Source: Myxococcales bacterium
Lineage (GTDB): Bacteria > Myxococcota_A > Polyangia > Palsa-1104
DNA length: 41,215 nt
Direction of reading: 5' to 3'
Assembly (NCBI GenBank): GCA_028287105.1
Contig: JAQBQH010000216.1
Location: forward strand, 1-41,215
The notes below the pieces were generated by a model. That model was not told where the DNA came from. It did not search any database and saw only the letters and a list, made by a program, of their open reading frames with translations. A program made the translations under genes and the position numbers. Below, piece by piece: positions 16,932-24,588 of this stretch. Every line of letters begins with the position of its first letter. The stretch's first letter is position 1.

Positions 16932-18515
16932 ATGCGTTCACGTACATGGAAGCTCGCTCGGCTCGTAGCCCCGATCGGGCTGATCCCTTTGTTCGCCTGT
17001 CTCGCACCGCCCGTAGAGTCGCCGAAGACGAACGTCATTCAAGAGACGACGGTTCGCGTCGACCAATCGGTCAAGAACAAGGTCGACCTCTTGTTCCTCG
17101 TCGACAACTCGCTGTCGATGCAGCCGAAGCAAGACGAGCTGCGTAAGCGCTTTCCACAGCTCATCAAGATCCTCGACGACTTCTCCACCAAGGGCAACCC
17201 GGCCTCGTACCACATTGGCGTGGTCACCTCGGATCTCGGGTCGGCCACCAACATGAGCGCCTGCAAGCCGGGCGGCGATGGCGCCAAGCTCCAGGTGACG
17301 CCGAGCCCGGCCGCTGTGAACCCTCCCGCGGGTTGCTCGACCTTCAGCCTGTCGGGCGGCGTCCGCTTCATCGACTACAACCAGATCACCGGCACCAACA
17401 ACATCGTCGGCGGGCTGGACGTGCCGACCGCCTTCAGCTGCATGGCGGCCGTCGGTGACATGGGCTGCGGCTTCGAGCATCAGCTCGAGGCGGTCTATCG
17501 CGCGCTCCACGACCCCATCACCGAGAACAGCGGCTTCCTTCGTCCCGACGCCATCCTCGCGGTCGTCTTCGTGACCGACGAGGACGACTGCTCGGCGCCC
17601 ACGAACAGCGATCTCTTCGACGCCAGCGCCGCCGGCGTCAACAGCTACGGCACGCTCCATTCGTTCCGCTGCACCAACTTCGGCGTCGAGTGCAACGGCG
17701 CCCTGGTGTCGCAGATGTCGGCTTCGGGCCTCATGCAGTGCACCGACGCCAAGATGGCAAATGGCGGCAAGCTCTTCGAGACCCAGCGCTACAAAGACTT
17801 CTTCACCAAGCCCGCCGCCCAGGGTGGCGTCAAGACCAACCCCGACGACGTCATCCTCGTGGCCATCTCGGCGCCGAGCGATCAGGTCAGCGTTCAGGTC
17901 ACGACGCCGTGCAAGGACGTGGCGAACGTGGCGAGCTGCCCCATCCTCACCCACTCGTGCGTGGCCGCGACGAACATGAACTTCTTCGGCGATCCGGCCG
18001 TGCGGCTCAACGGCGTCGTCAACTCTGCCAAGAATCACAGCCTGACCTCGATCTGCGACACCGATTACACCGCGGCGATTCAGTCGCTCGGCGATTTGAT
18101 CATCTCGCAGATCGGCGCCGGCTGCCTCAACTCGCCAATCGCCAATCGCACGGTCGCGGGCATGCAGGTTCCCGACTGCGTCGTCGAAGACGTGACCTCG
18201 CTCTCTGACGGCTCCAAGATGACCAGCTCGATTGCCTCCTGCGCCGAGAACGGCCACAAGATCCCGTGCTGGCAGGTCATCGACAAGCTGGCGCAGTACA
18301 AGTCGCAGGGCTGCACGCCGGTCGGCACCACGCCGCCGGCGACCTGCAAGCTGCCGCCGACGTGTCAGCCGGTCACCAACCCGATCGACATGACCCAGCA
18401 GCTCGTCACCGTCTCGATCGACCGCGGCCTCGATACCACCGGCAAGCCCAACACGGCCCCGGCCGGCACCGTCGCCAACGTCTCCTGCGCCACGGTCGCC
18501 AGCTCGTCGAAGTAA
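16932..18515 (+). CDS. von Willebrand factor A-domain lipoprotein
   Basis: A 527-residue exported protein. The signal peptide ends in IPLFAC with the lipid-acceptor Cys at residue 23. A VWA-like domain follows: VDLLFLVDNSLSM contains the metal-binding DxSxS (D58, S60, S62), and AVVFVTDEDDCS supplies a later acidic strand-end. The domain is interrupted by Cys-containing loops and spans ~50-390. The C-terminal ~120 residues are Cys-rich (about eight Cys). VWA domains usually bind protein partners through a divalent ion; the partner is unknown. ATG 16932 has GGAGG six bases upstream. The gene stands alone, followed by a strong terminator, and is preceded by palindromic repeats, suggesting dedicated regulation. 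Confidence 0.85.
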   Translation: MRSRTWKLARLVAPIGLIPLFACLAPPVESPKTNVIQETTVRVDQSVKNKVDLLFLVDNSLSMQPKQDELRKRFPQLIKILDDFSTKGNPASYHIGVVTSDLGSATNMSACKPGGDGAKLQVTPSPAAVNPPAGCSTFSLSGGVRFIDYNQITGTNNIVGGLDVPTAFSCMAAVGDMGCGFEHQLEAVYRALHDPITENSGFLRPDAILAVVFVTDEDDCSAPTNSDLFDASAAGVNSYGTLHSFRCTNFGVECNGALVSQMSASGLMQCTDAKMANGGKLFETQRYKDFFTKPAAQGGVKTNPDDVILVAISAPSDQVSVQVTTPCKDVANVASCPILTHSCVAATNMNFFGDPAVRLNGVVNSAKNHSLTSICDTDYTAAIQSLGDLIISQIGAGCLNSPIANRTVAGMQVPDCVVEDVTSLSDGSKMTSSIASCAENGHKIPCWQVIDKLAQYKSQGCTPVGTTPPATCKLPPTCQPVTNPIDMTQQLVTVSIDRGLDTTGKPNTAPAGTVANVSCATVASSSK

Positions 18516-18550
18516 GCCAGCCGTCAGCCTTTCGCTTCAGACAAAACACG

Positions 18551-18586
18551 ACGGGCGGTTCCCAATGGGGACCGCCCGTTTTCTTT
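18551..18586 (+). terminator. Rho-independent terminator, probably bidirectional
   Basis: A 13-bp stem with one G-T type mismatch (acgggcggttccc / ggggaccgcccgt) around a three-base loop is followed by ttttcttt. On the other strand an imperfect T-run (from acaaaac) follows the same stem, so it may also end the convergent FHA-GGDEF transcript. Confidence 0.85.
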
Positions 18587-18591
18587 CCGTG

Positions 18592-18633
18592 GCTACTGGC
18601 TAACAGCTACTGGCTAACAGCGAATGGCTAACG
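18592..18633. repeat. Heptamer tandem repeat of the GCTAACA type
   Basis: Six 7-bp units in a row: gctactg, gctaaca, gctactg, gctaaca, gcgaatg, gctaacg. This includes an exact 14-bp direct duplication. It lies in the non-coding gap between the convergent VWA and FHA-GGDEF genes, just after the terminator. Related heptamers occur at 18516-18529, 21970-21983 and 27751-27837. Confidence 0.8.
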
Positions 18634-18643
18634 GCTGCTCTGC

Positions 18644-19528
18644 CTACCCGACCACCCTATTGCGTCCGGCGCGCTTCGCTTTGTACAGATTGTCGTCGGC
18701 CATCTTGATGAACGGGTCGGCGGCGACCTCGTTGACGATGGTGGCAACGCCGAGCGAGACCGTCACCGGGATGCGGTCGCCTTCGAAGTCGAACGGCTCG
18801 GCCGAGACCAGGCGGCGTAGATCTTCGGAGACCTTGAGCGACTGGTCCCGCGACGTCTCCGGCAAGGTCAGCGCGAACTCCTCGCCGCCGTAGCGCGCGA
18901 ACACTTCCTCTTTGCGCACGCGCGTGCGGATGCGTCGCGCCAGCTCCTTCAAGACGTAGTCGCCGGTCAGGTGGCCGTGCTCGTCGTTGATCTTCTTGAA
19001 GTGGTCGATGTCGAACATCACCAGCGACAGCGGCCGCTGATGGCGCGTGCAGCGCGGGATCTCTTTTTCGAGGTTCTCCACGAAGTAGCGCTTGTTGAAC
19101 GCCTGGGTGAGACCATCGATGATGGTCATCCGATAAATTTCTTCGTGGTACGCCGTCTCGATGTTGCCACCGACGAGGAACTTGAAGATCGCGTTGCCGA
19201 TCTTGAGCAGATCGCCGTCGCGCAGATCGTACTGCGTGATCTGCGCGTCGTTGACGTAGCTGCCGTTGGTCGACCCGAGATCGGCCACCTGCCAGCCGGC
19301 GCCGGCGCGCGTCACCTTGGCGTGGCGCCGCGAGACCGAGTCGCGGTCGACCTGGATGTCGCAATCGGCGCCGCGCCCGATGGTGACCTCCTTGGAGCCC
19401 GCCAATTCGTAGCGCTTGCCCAGCTCCGCGCCCGCGGGATAGATGAGCACCAGGCACGCCTGTTCCGGGTCGGAAGCTTGCTTCTCGACGGGGCGGATCT
19501 GGGTGATGCGTGTCTTCCAGTCTTCCAT
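18644..19528 (-). CDS. FHA-domain diguanylate cyclase (GGEEF)
   Basis: A 294-residue cytoplasmic protein. The N-terminal FHA domain (~25-118) has GRGADCDIQV (51-60), SRRHAKV (66-72) and LGSTNGSYVN (84-93), the residues that bind phosphothreonine peptides. The C-terminal GGDEF domain (~125-294) has MFDIDHFKKIND for Mg-GTP binding and the active-site GGEEF (214-218), predicting synthesis of cyclic di-GMP. The allosteric I-site position reads R205-K-E-E208 instead of RxxD, so product inhibition may be weak. The same FHA-GGEEF layout is known in Bdellovibrio DgcB, where the FHA domain links the enzyme to Ser/Thr kinase signalling. The start lacks a clear ribosome-binding site. Confidence 0.93.
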   Translation of the reverse strand: MEDWKTRITQIRPVEKQASDPEQACLVLIYPAGAELGKRYELAGSKEVTIGRGADCDIQVDRDSVSRRHAKVTRAGAGWQVADLGSTNGSYVNDAQITQYDLRDGDLLKIGNAIFKFLVGGNIETAYHEEIYRMTIIDGLTQAFNKRYFVENLEKEIPRCTRHQRPLSLVMFDIDHFKKINDEHGHLTGDYVLKELARRIRTRVRKEEVFARYGGEEFALTLPETSRDQSLKVSEDLRRLVSAEPFDFEGDRIPVTVSLGVATIVNEVAADPFIKMADDNLYKAKRAGRNRVVG

Positions 19529-19641
19529 GGGTAGAGGGGGCGGACACGCGGGCTCGCGCGAGTTGCCTCGGTCATTTTTACTCGCACATGGGGTGGCCTG
19601 TCAACGAGACTCCACGTCGGGAAAACGGCTACGGTGTGCGC

Positions 19642-20445
19642 GTGAAGACTTCCGGCAAGCTAAGCGGGCTCGACGGGCGCGACGGTGAGCCATTTTCGCT
19701 TGGCGAGGGCGATCGCGGAGCACTTCTGCTCCACGGCTTCACCGGATCGCCGTTCGAGATGCGGCTCCTCGGCGAGGACCTCGCGCGGCGCGGCTTCGCC
19801 GTCGAGGGCGTCCGGCTCGCCGGCCACGTCGGCACGACGCGCGATCTGGCGTCGACGACGTGGCACGACTGGTATCGCTCGGCCTGCGAGGGGCTCGACC
19901 GCCTGCGCAATCGCGTGGGCCGGAAGCGCGTCGCTGTCGCCGGGCTGTCGATGGGCGGCCTCCTGACGCTGGAGATGGCGCGGCAGCGCGCCGACGATCT
20001 GGCCGCCATCTGCGTCATGTCGGCGCCGCTGTGGCTGCCGCCCCAGGCGGAAGGGTTCGCGCGCTTCACGTCGCGGCTGCCGCTCATTCGCCGCGCCGCG
20101 CTGCCCAAGATCGCCGGCAGCGACATCCGCGACCCCGAGATGAAGCGCCGCAACGGCCGCGCGCAGGGACGTGCCGGCATGCCGCTCGCCGCGCTCGCCA
20201 GCCTCGTGGAGCTCGGCGCCCATCTGCGCGATAAGCTCGGCGACGTCAAGACGCCGACGCTGCTGGCGCACTCGCTGAGCGATCACACCGTGCCCTTCGA
20301 GTGCATGGACGCGATCGCGCATCGCATCGGCACGACCGAGTACGCCAAGCTGGTCCTGCGCGACAGCTTCCACGTGATTACGCTCGACCTCGAACGCGAT
20401 AAAGTGTTCGCCGCGGTGGCCGACTGGTTCGGCCGCTACATCTGA
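19642..20445 (+). CDS. Alpha/beta-hydrolase (carboxylesterase/lysophospholipase type)
   Basis: A hydrolase of about 267 residues without a signal peptide. It has the oxyanion-hole segment LLHGFTGSP (~29-37), the nucleophile elbow GLSMGG (Ser103), an acid segment [10 protein letters not shown] and the catalytic-His segment DSFHVITLD near the C-terminus. This is the pattern of bacterial monoacylglycerol lipase/carboxylesterase proteins; the substrate cannot be told. The start is uncertain: GTG 19642 gives the usual family length, while ATG 19588 and earlier in-frame codons would add residues of unlikely composition. Its stop overlaps a TGATG, and the glycerol kinase gene begins 11 bases later, so a role in releasing glycerol or fatty acids from lipids would fit (inference). 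Confidence 0.85.
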   Translation: MKTSGKLSGLDGRDGEPFSLGEGDRGALLLHGFTGSPFEMRLLGEDLARRGFAVEGVRLAGHVGTTRDLASTTWHDWYRSACEGLDRLRNRVGRKRVAVAGLSMGGLLTLEMARQRADDLAAICVMSAPLWLPPQAEGFARFTSRLPLIRRAALPKIAGSDIRDPEMKRRNGRAQGRAGMPLAALASLVELGAHLRDKLGDVKTPTLLAHSLSDHTVPFECMDAIAHRIGTTEYAKLVLRDSFHVITLDLERDKVFAAVADWFGRYI

Positions 20446-20456
20446 TGGAGGGGGCC

Positions 20457-21941
20457 ATGGCGCGGTACGTCGTTGCGATCGACCAGGGGACCACCGGCAC
20501 GACGGTGCTGGTGTTCGACGAGACGTTGAAGCTGCGCGCGCGCGGCTATCGCGAGTTCGCGCAGCACTTCCCGCAGCCGGGCTGGGTCGAGCATGACCCC
20601 GAGGAGATCTGGCAGTCGGTCCTCGGTGCGCTCGGCGATGCGCTGCACGGCTCGGGCGCCGACGTCGACGCCGCCCAGGTGGTCGCCGTAGGCATCACCA
20701 ACCAGCGCGAGACGACGCTGGTCTGGGATCGCGCGACCGGTAGGCCGCTGCACAACGCCATCGTCTGGCAGGACCGCCGCACCGCCGACCTGTGCGCGCG
20801 CATGAAGGCGGCGTCGCTCGAGGCTGAGTTCAAGAAGGCGACCGGCCTGGTGCTCGATCCCTACTTCTCGGGCACCAAGCTGCAGTGGCTGCTCGACAAC
20901 GTCGACGGGCTGCGCGCGCGCGCCGATCGCGGCGAGATCTGCTTCGGCACCGTCGACAGCTACCTCGTGTGGCGCCTGACCGGCGGCGCCGTCCATGTCA
21001 CCGACGTGACCAACGCATCGCGCACGCTGCTCTTCGATCTGCACACGCTCGACTGGAGCGCGCGGCTGTGCGACCTCCTGAAGATCCCGCGCGGGATCCT
21101 ACCCGACGTGCGCAGCTCGTCGGAGCGCTACGGTGACACGCGCGGCGTTCCCGGCCTGCGCGACGGCATCATGGTCTCGGGCATCGCCGGCGATCAGCAG
21201 GCGGCGCTCTTCGGGCAGGCCTGCTTCGCCGTCGGTGACGCCAAGTGCACCTACGGCACGGGCGCGTTCATGCTCATGAACACCGGCAGCCGCGCCGTCC
21301 CGTCGCACAATGGGCTCCTCACCACCGTCGGCTGGAAGCTCGGCGACGAGGTCGTCTACGCGCTCGAGGGCTCGACGTTCATCGCCGGCGCCATGGTGCA
21401 ATGGCTGCGCGACGGCCTCGGCGTCATCACCACGGCGCGCGAGATCGAAGCGCTCGCCGCCTCGGTGCCCGACGCCGGCGGCGTGACCGTCGTGCCGGCG
21501 CTCGCCGGGCTGGGCGCGCCGCACTGGCGTCCCGAAGCGCGCGGCATCATCACGGGCCTGACGCGCGGCACGACCAAGGCGCACCTCGCGCGTGCGGTGC
21601 TCGAGGGCATCGCGCTCCAAATCGCCGACCTCCTCGGCGCCATGCAGGCCGATGCGGGTGTGCCGGTCCGCGCGCTCAAGGTCGACGGCGGCGCCAGCGC
21701 CAACAACCTGCTCATGCAGTTCCAATCCGACGTGCTGGGCTGCGAGATCGTGCGCCCCGCGCTCGTCGAGACCACCGCGCTCGGGGCCGCGCTCCTCGCC
21801 GGCCTCGCCGCCGGTGTCTGGAAGGACACCAGCGACGCCGCGCGCGCCTGGAAGGAAGAGCGCCGCTTCAAGCCGTCGATGCCGCAAGCGCAAGTCGAAG
21901 AACACAAGCGCCGCTGGAAGTCCGCGGTCGAGCGAGCGTAG
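20457..21941 (+). CDS. glpK: Glycerol kinase
   Basis: A 494-residue FGGY-family kinase that converts glycerol plus ATP to sn-glycerol 3-phosphate in the cytoplasm. The N-terminal ATPase loop is [22 protein letters not shown] and IVWQDRR carry glycerol-contacting residues, [13 protein letters not shown] is typical of glycerol kinases rather than other FGGY sugars, and [13 protein letters not shown] and [18 protein letters not shown] are the two FGGY signature regions. The length is close to the usual ~500. ATG 20457 has GGAG six bases upstream; an ATG four codons earlier (20445) overlaps the hydrolase stop. No glycerol facilitator or glycerol-3-phosphate dehydrogenase gene is visible nearby. 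It probably forms an operon with the upstream hydrolase. Confidence 0.96.
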   Translation: MARYVVAIDQGTTGTTVLVFDETLKLRARGYREFAQHFPQPGWVEHDPEEIWQSVLGALGDALHGSGADVDAAQVVAVGITNQRETTLVWDRATGRPLHNAIVWQDRRTADLCARMKAASLEAEFKKATGLVLDPYFSGTKLQWLLDNVDGLRARADRGEICFGTVDSYLVWRLTGGAVHVTDVTNASRTLLFDLHTLDWSARLCDLLKIPRGILPDVRSSSERYGDTRGVPGLRDGIMVSGIAGDQQAALFGQACFAVGDAKCTYGTGAFMLMNTGSRAVPSHNGLLTTVGWKLGDEVVYALEGSTFIAGAMVQWLRDGLGVITTAREIEALAASVPDAGGVTVVPALAGLGAPHWRPEARGIITGLTRGTTKAHLARAVLEGIALQIADLLGAMQADAGVPVRALKVDGGASANNLLMQFQSDVLGCEIVRPALVETTALGAALLAGLAAGVWKDTSDAARAWKEERRFKPSMPQAQVEEHKRRWKSAVERA

Positions 21942-21946
21942 AGAAT

Positions 21947-21961
21947 CGGAACTTCGTTCCG
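21947..21961 (+). other. Short hairpin after glpK
   Basis: cggaac-ttc-gttccg forms a perfect 6-bp stem with a three-base loop five bases after the glpK stop. There is no T-run, so it is at best a weak terminator or mRNA-end stabiliser. The 269-bp gap it opens (21942-22210) also contains two heptamers (21970-21983) and a 14-bp palindrome, but no gene that I can support. Confidence 0.35.
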
Positions 21962-22079
21962 TATCTGAAGCTGACGGCTGAGGGCCGCGCGAATAACGCG
22001 CGCTCCTCGTTCGTTATGCCCCTGTGTCACGGAATCCGCGCTGGGTCGTGTACGTAGCGCCACACTGGCTTCGCACGGT

Positions 22080-22093
22080 GTGCGGCGCCGCAC
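22080..22093. promoter_or_regulatory. Perfect 14-bp GC palindrome upstream of the sigma factor gene
   Basis: gtgcggcgccgcac is self-complementary over all 14 bases and lies about 120 bp before the sigma-factor ATG. It could be a dimer binding site; in GC-rich DNA some such palindromes arise by chance. Confidence 0.3.
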
Positions 22094-22210
22094 GTGCGCT
22101 CCCTTCCAAAGCCGCGCCGCGCGCGGGGTTCGAAGGAAGTGACGCGACGGAGAACTTTCGGCCCCCGCCTTGCGTCTGTAGCGGGTGACCGAACGAAGAG
22201 GGGACGACGA

Positions 22211-22855
22211 ATGGGCGCCTTGAAGCCGCTTCCCGATCTCGACTACTGCATCATCGCCGATGGCCCGCTCCTGGAGCGCGTGCTGACGAAGGACCAGGTG
22301 GCGTGGGGCGAGCTGTTGCGACGCTTCCGTGGCCTGGTATTCCGCTGCATCACGAAAGTCTCGGGCAAGTACGACGCCGTCCTCTCCAACGAGGACGTCA
22401 ACGAAATCTTCGGCGACATGTGCTTCAACCTCCTACGCGACGACATGCGCAAGCTGCGCGCCTACGACCCGACGCGCGGCGCCAAGCTCGGCTCCTGGTT
22501 GGGGCTGCTCGCCATCAACACGGCCTATGACTATCTGCGCCAGACCTCGCGGCGCCCGATGCTCGACCGCCTCGATGGCTCACCCGACCGCGCCGGCGAC
22601 AGCCCGTCGGCGCTCGACGATCTCTTGCAGAAAGAGCGCTGGGGCTACCTCAACACCCTGCTCGCCGACTTCAGCGAGCGCGACCGCCGCTTCGTCGAGC
22701 TCTACTACGGCGCGGGCCTCCACCCGGAAGAGGTCGCGGCCGCCATGAACATCAGCGTCAAGACCGTCTACTCGAAGAAGAACAAGCTGCGCTCGAAGCT
22801 GCTGGCGCTCGCGTCGCACGACAAGCAGCTCGACGCCGTACGCAAGGCCGCCTAG
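22211..22855 (+). CDS. RNA polymerase sigma factor, sigma-70/ECF-like
   Basis: A 214-residue sigma-70-family protein. Region 2 (~35-115) includes LLRRFRGLVFRCI, the core-binding and -10 recognition segment SWLGLLAINTAYDYLRQTSRR, and the NEDVNEIFGDMCFNLLRDD helix. Region 4 (~150-205) has FSERDRRFVELYYGAGLHPEEVAAAMNISVKTVYSKKNKLRSKL, a helix-turn-helix for the -35 element. Regions 1.1 and 3 are absent, as in ECF sigma factors. The frame is open from 22094, but ATG 22211 is preceded by GAGGGG at about 7 bases and starts a plausible protein. No anti-sigma factor gene is adjacent: the next gene is convergent after 10 bases. The target promoters are unknown. Confidence 0.9.
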   Translation: MGALKPLPDLDYCIIADGPLLERVLTKDQVAWGELLRRFRGLVFRCITKVSGKYDAVLSNEDVNEIFGDMCFNLLRDDMRKLRAYDPTRGAKLGSWLGLLAINTAYDYLRQTSRRPMLDRLDGSPDRAGDSPSALDDLLQKERWGYLNTLLADFSERDRRFVELYYGAGLHPEEVAAAMNISVKTVYSKKNKLRSKLLALASHDKQLDAVRKAA

Positions 22856-22865
22856 AGCGTCGTCG

Positions 22866-24191
22866 CTACTGGAACTTGGCGACGCCGTACACCGTCGGGT
22901 GCGCGCCGCTCTTGTTGCTGTCGGCGGCGTCGGGCGTCACCGCCGTCGAGCTGTCGCTGATACCGCCGGCCTGCGCGCGCACCGCGATGCGGCCCACGCC
23001 GCCGCCGCCGCCGCCGCCGAAGCCGGTCACCGCGTTCGGGATGAGGCCGTCGCGGCCGTTGGTGAAGTGCAGGCCCGGCATGCCGTTCGATGCACCGCCG
23101 TTGCCGCCGCTGCCTCCCGTCGGCGCCATTGTCGTGCCGCCGAGCGCGGCCGTCACCGCCGCGAGCGCGTCGCCGCCGCTCTTGCTCATGTCGGTGCCGG
23201 CGGCCCCGCCGCCGCCGTTCGACGCCAGCACCGCCGTCGACGTCAGCGCGATGCTCGACGCCTCGAGGACGATGGCACCACCGGAGCCGCCGCCGCCGCC
23301 GCCTTTGTCCTTGTCGCCGTGCAGGCCGCCGCAGCCGCCGACGTGGATCGTTCCGCCGACGCGCAAGACGCCGTTGACCGCGAACATGACCGCGCCGCCG
23401 CCCGAGCCGCCGTTGCCGCCCGAGTCGCCGCCGGCGCCGCCCCCCGAGCCGCCCGCGAGAACGAACGTCGCCGGCGTCAGGTCACCCCAGATGGCGCCGC
23501 CGTTCGACGTCTGCGTGGCGAGGAGGCCTCCCGTTCCGCCGCCGTCGCCGTACCCCGCGCCGCCGCCCCCGGCCGAGCCGTTGATGTGCTCGCCGCGCTT
23601 GCCGGCGCCCGGGCCCTTGCCGTCCATCTGGACGCCGCCGGCGAATCCGCCGGGGCCCGGCACGTTCGCCGTGCACGAAGCGTCGACGGTGCCGTCGAGC
23701 GTGACGTTGCCCGCCGACGCCAGCGCGAACGCGTTGGCGCCCTTGAAGGTAACCTTGGCGCCCGCGGCGAGCGTCAGCCCCGCGACGCTGAAGATGCCGG
23801 CGCCGGGCCCGCCCGCCTGCGTCGTCGTCCGAAAGCCGACACCACCGAGCACGCCGGCCCCGGCTGGGCGGATGAGCCCGCCGGTGATCTGGCCGCTGTC
23901 GGTGTCGATGACGATGTTGGCGGTGACGTTGGCGTTGATCAGGTTCGCTTGCTGATAGTCGCCGGCGGTGACCGGGCCGCTCGGCTGCAGCGCCAGGCAG
24001 GTCGTCGCGGACGTCGAGCAGCCGGTCGCGCACATGCAGCCGGCCATGTCGACGCTGCCGCCGCCACCCGTCGCCAGGTCCATGTCGCCACCGCCAGCGC
24101 CGTTGGTGTCGATCCCGTCCACGGAAAAGCGACATCCGGCGACGGCGGCGCAGAGGATCAGCGCAGCGCGCGTCCAATGCATCGACCTCAT
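22866..24191 (-). CDS. Glycine-rich repetitive lipoprotein
   Basis: A secreted protein of about 441 residues. The signal peptide ends in LILCAAVAGC, then a Gly/Asp/Ala linker (GAGGGDMDLATGGGG) typical of surface lipoproteins. Residues ~75-200 are strand-like repeats (VTANIVIDTDSGQITGGL, GNVTLDGTVDAS), and ~200-420 are extremely Gly-rich (GGGGAGYGDGGGTGG, GGGGGGSGGAIVL) alternating with short hydrophobic strands. That periodic pattern suggests a beta-helix or polyglycine-rich surface fibre; there is no enzymatic motif. Of the nearby ATGs, I chose 24191 because the leading segment of the longer frame overlaps the upstream gene. It lies 10 bases after the small Cys-rich lipoprotein gene and ends the nine-gene envelope series; it converges with the sigma factor gene. 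Confidence 0.82.
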   Translation of the reverse strand: MRSMHWTRAALILCAAVAGCRFSVDGIDTNGAGGGDMDLATGGGGSVDMAGCMCATGCSTSATTCLALQPSGPVTAGDYQQANLINANVTANIVIDTDSGQITGGLIRPAGAGVLGGVGFRTTTQAGGPGAGIFSVAGLTLAAGAKVTFKGANAFALASAGNVTLDGTVDASCTANVPGPGGFAGGVQMDGKGPGAGKRGEHINGSAGGGGAGYGDGGGTGGLLATQTSNGGAIWGDLTPATFVLAGGSGGGAGGDSGGNGGSGGGAVMFAVNGVLRVGGTIHVGGCGGLHGDKDKGGGGGGSGGAIVLEASSIALTSTAVLASNGGGGAAGTDMSKSGGDALAAVTAALGGTTMAPTGGSGGNGGASNGMPGLHFTNGRDGLIPNAVTGFGGGGGGGVGRIAVRAQAGGISDSSTAVTPDAADSNKSGAHPTVYGVAKFQ

Positions 24192-24201
24192 GGTACCGCT
24201 A

Positions 24202-24549
24202 CTAGGAACCGCCGTCCACCGACGGTGAGGGCTCGCACACCGCGTTTTGCCCGGTGACGACGAAGCAGCCATAGCCCTCGTCGGCGCGGCAGTCGGTGGC
24301 GACCTTACACTTGCGGCGGCACGCCTGCACCGTGGGGTTGCACAGCGCGTCGGCGGGGCAGTCTCCGTCGGTCTTGCACGCCTTCTCGCAGTAGCCGTTG
24401 GGGTAGATGGACGACGCGTTGCAGACGTAGGGCGAGGTGCCGCATTGTGCCGACGTGCCGCAGCGCGAGCCGATGGGGAGATACTGCGTGCCGGCGGGAT
24501 CCGAACAGGCGCCGGTGACGAGAACGAAAATGGCGAGGGCCCATTTCAC
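24202..24549 (-). CDS. Small Cys-rich lipoprotein
   Basis: A 115-residue lipoprotein. The signal ends in FVLVTGAC (Cys at residue 15). About twelve further Cys are spread over the mature part in patterns such as CGTSAQCGTSPYVC, CEKACKTDGDCPADALC and CRRKCKVATDC. These resemble the small disulfide-bonded modules common in myxobacterial exported proteins. No enzymatic motif is seen. It is downstream of the class A PBP (39 bases) and upstream of the glycine-rich lipoprotein (10 bases). Confidence 0.8.
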   Translation of the reverse strand: MKWALAIFVLVTGACSDPAGTQYLPIGSRCGTSAQCGTSPYVCNASSIYPNGYCEKACKTDGDCPADALCNPTVQACRRKCKVATDCRADEGYGCFVVTGQNAVCEPSPSVDGGS

Positions 24550-24588
24550 GCAGCGACGATACCATGCTGCGCAAGAAAACTGCCCAAC

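Noticed and set aside
22866-24257. Plus-strand frames of 359 and 452 codons opposite the glycine-rich gene
   Set aside because: GGC/GCC-rich DNA leaves all frames open; the plus-strand products are Pro- or Arg/Ala-rich, lack signal or domain, and the minus frame has a lipoprotein signal.
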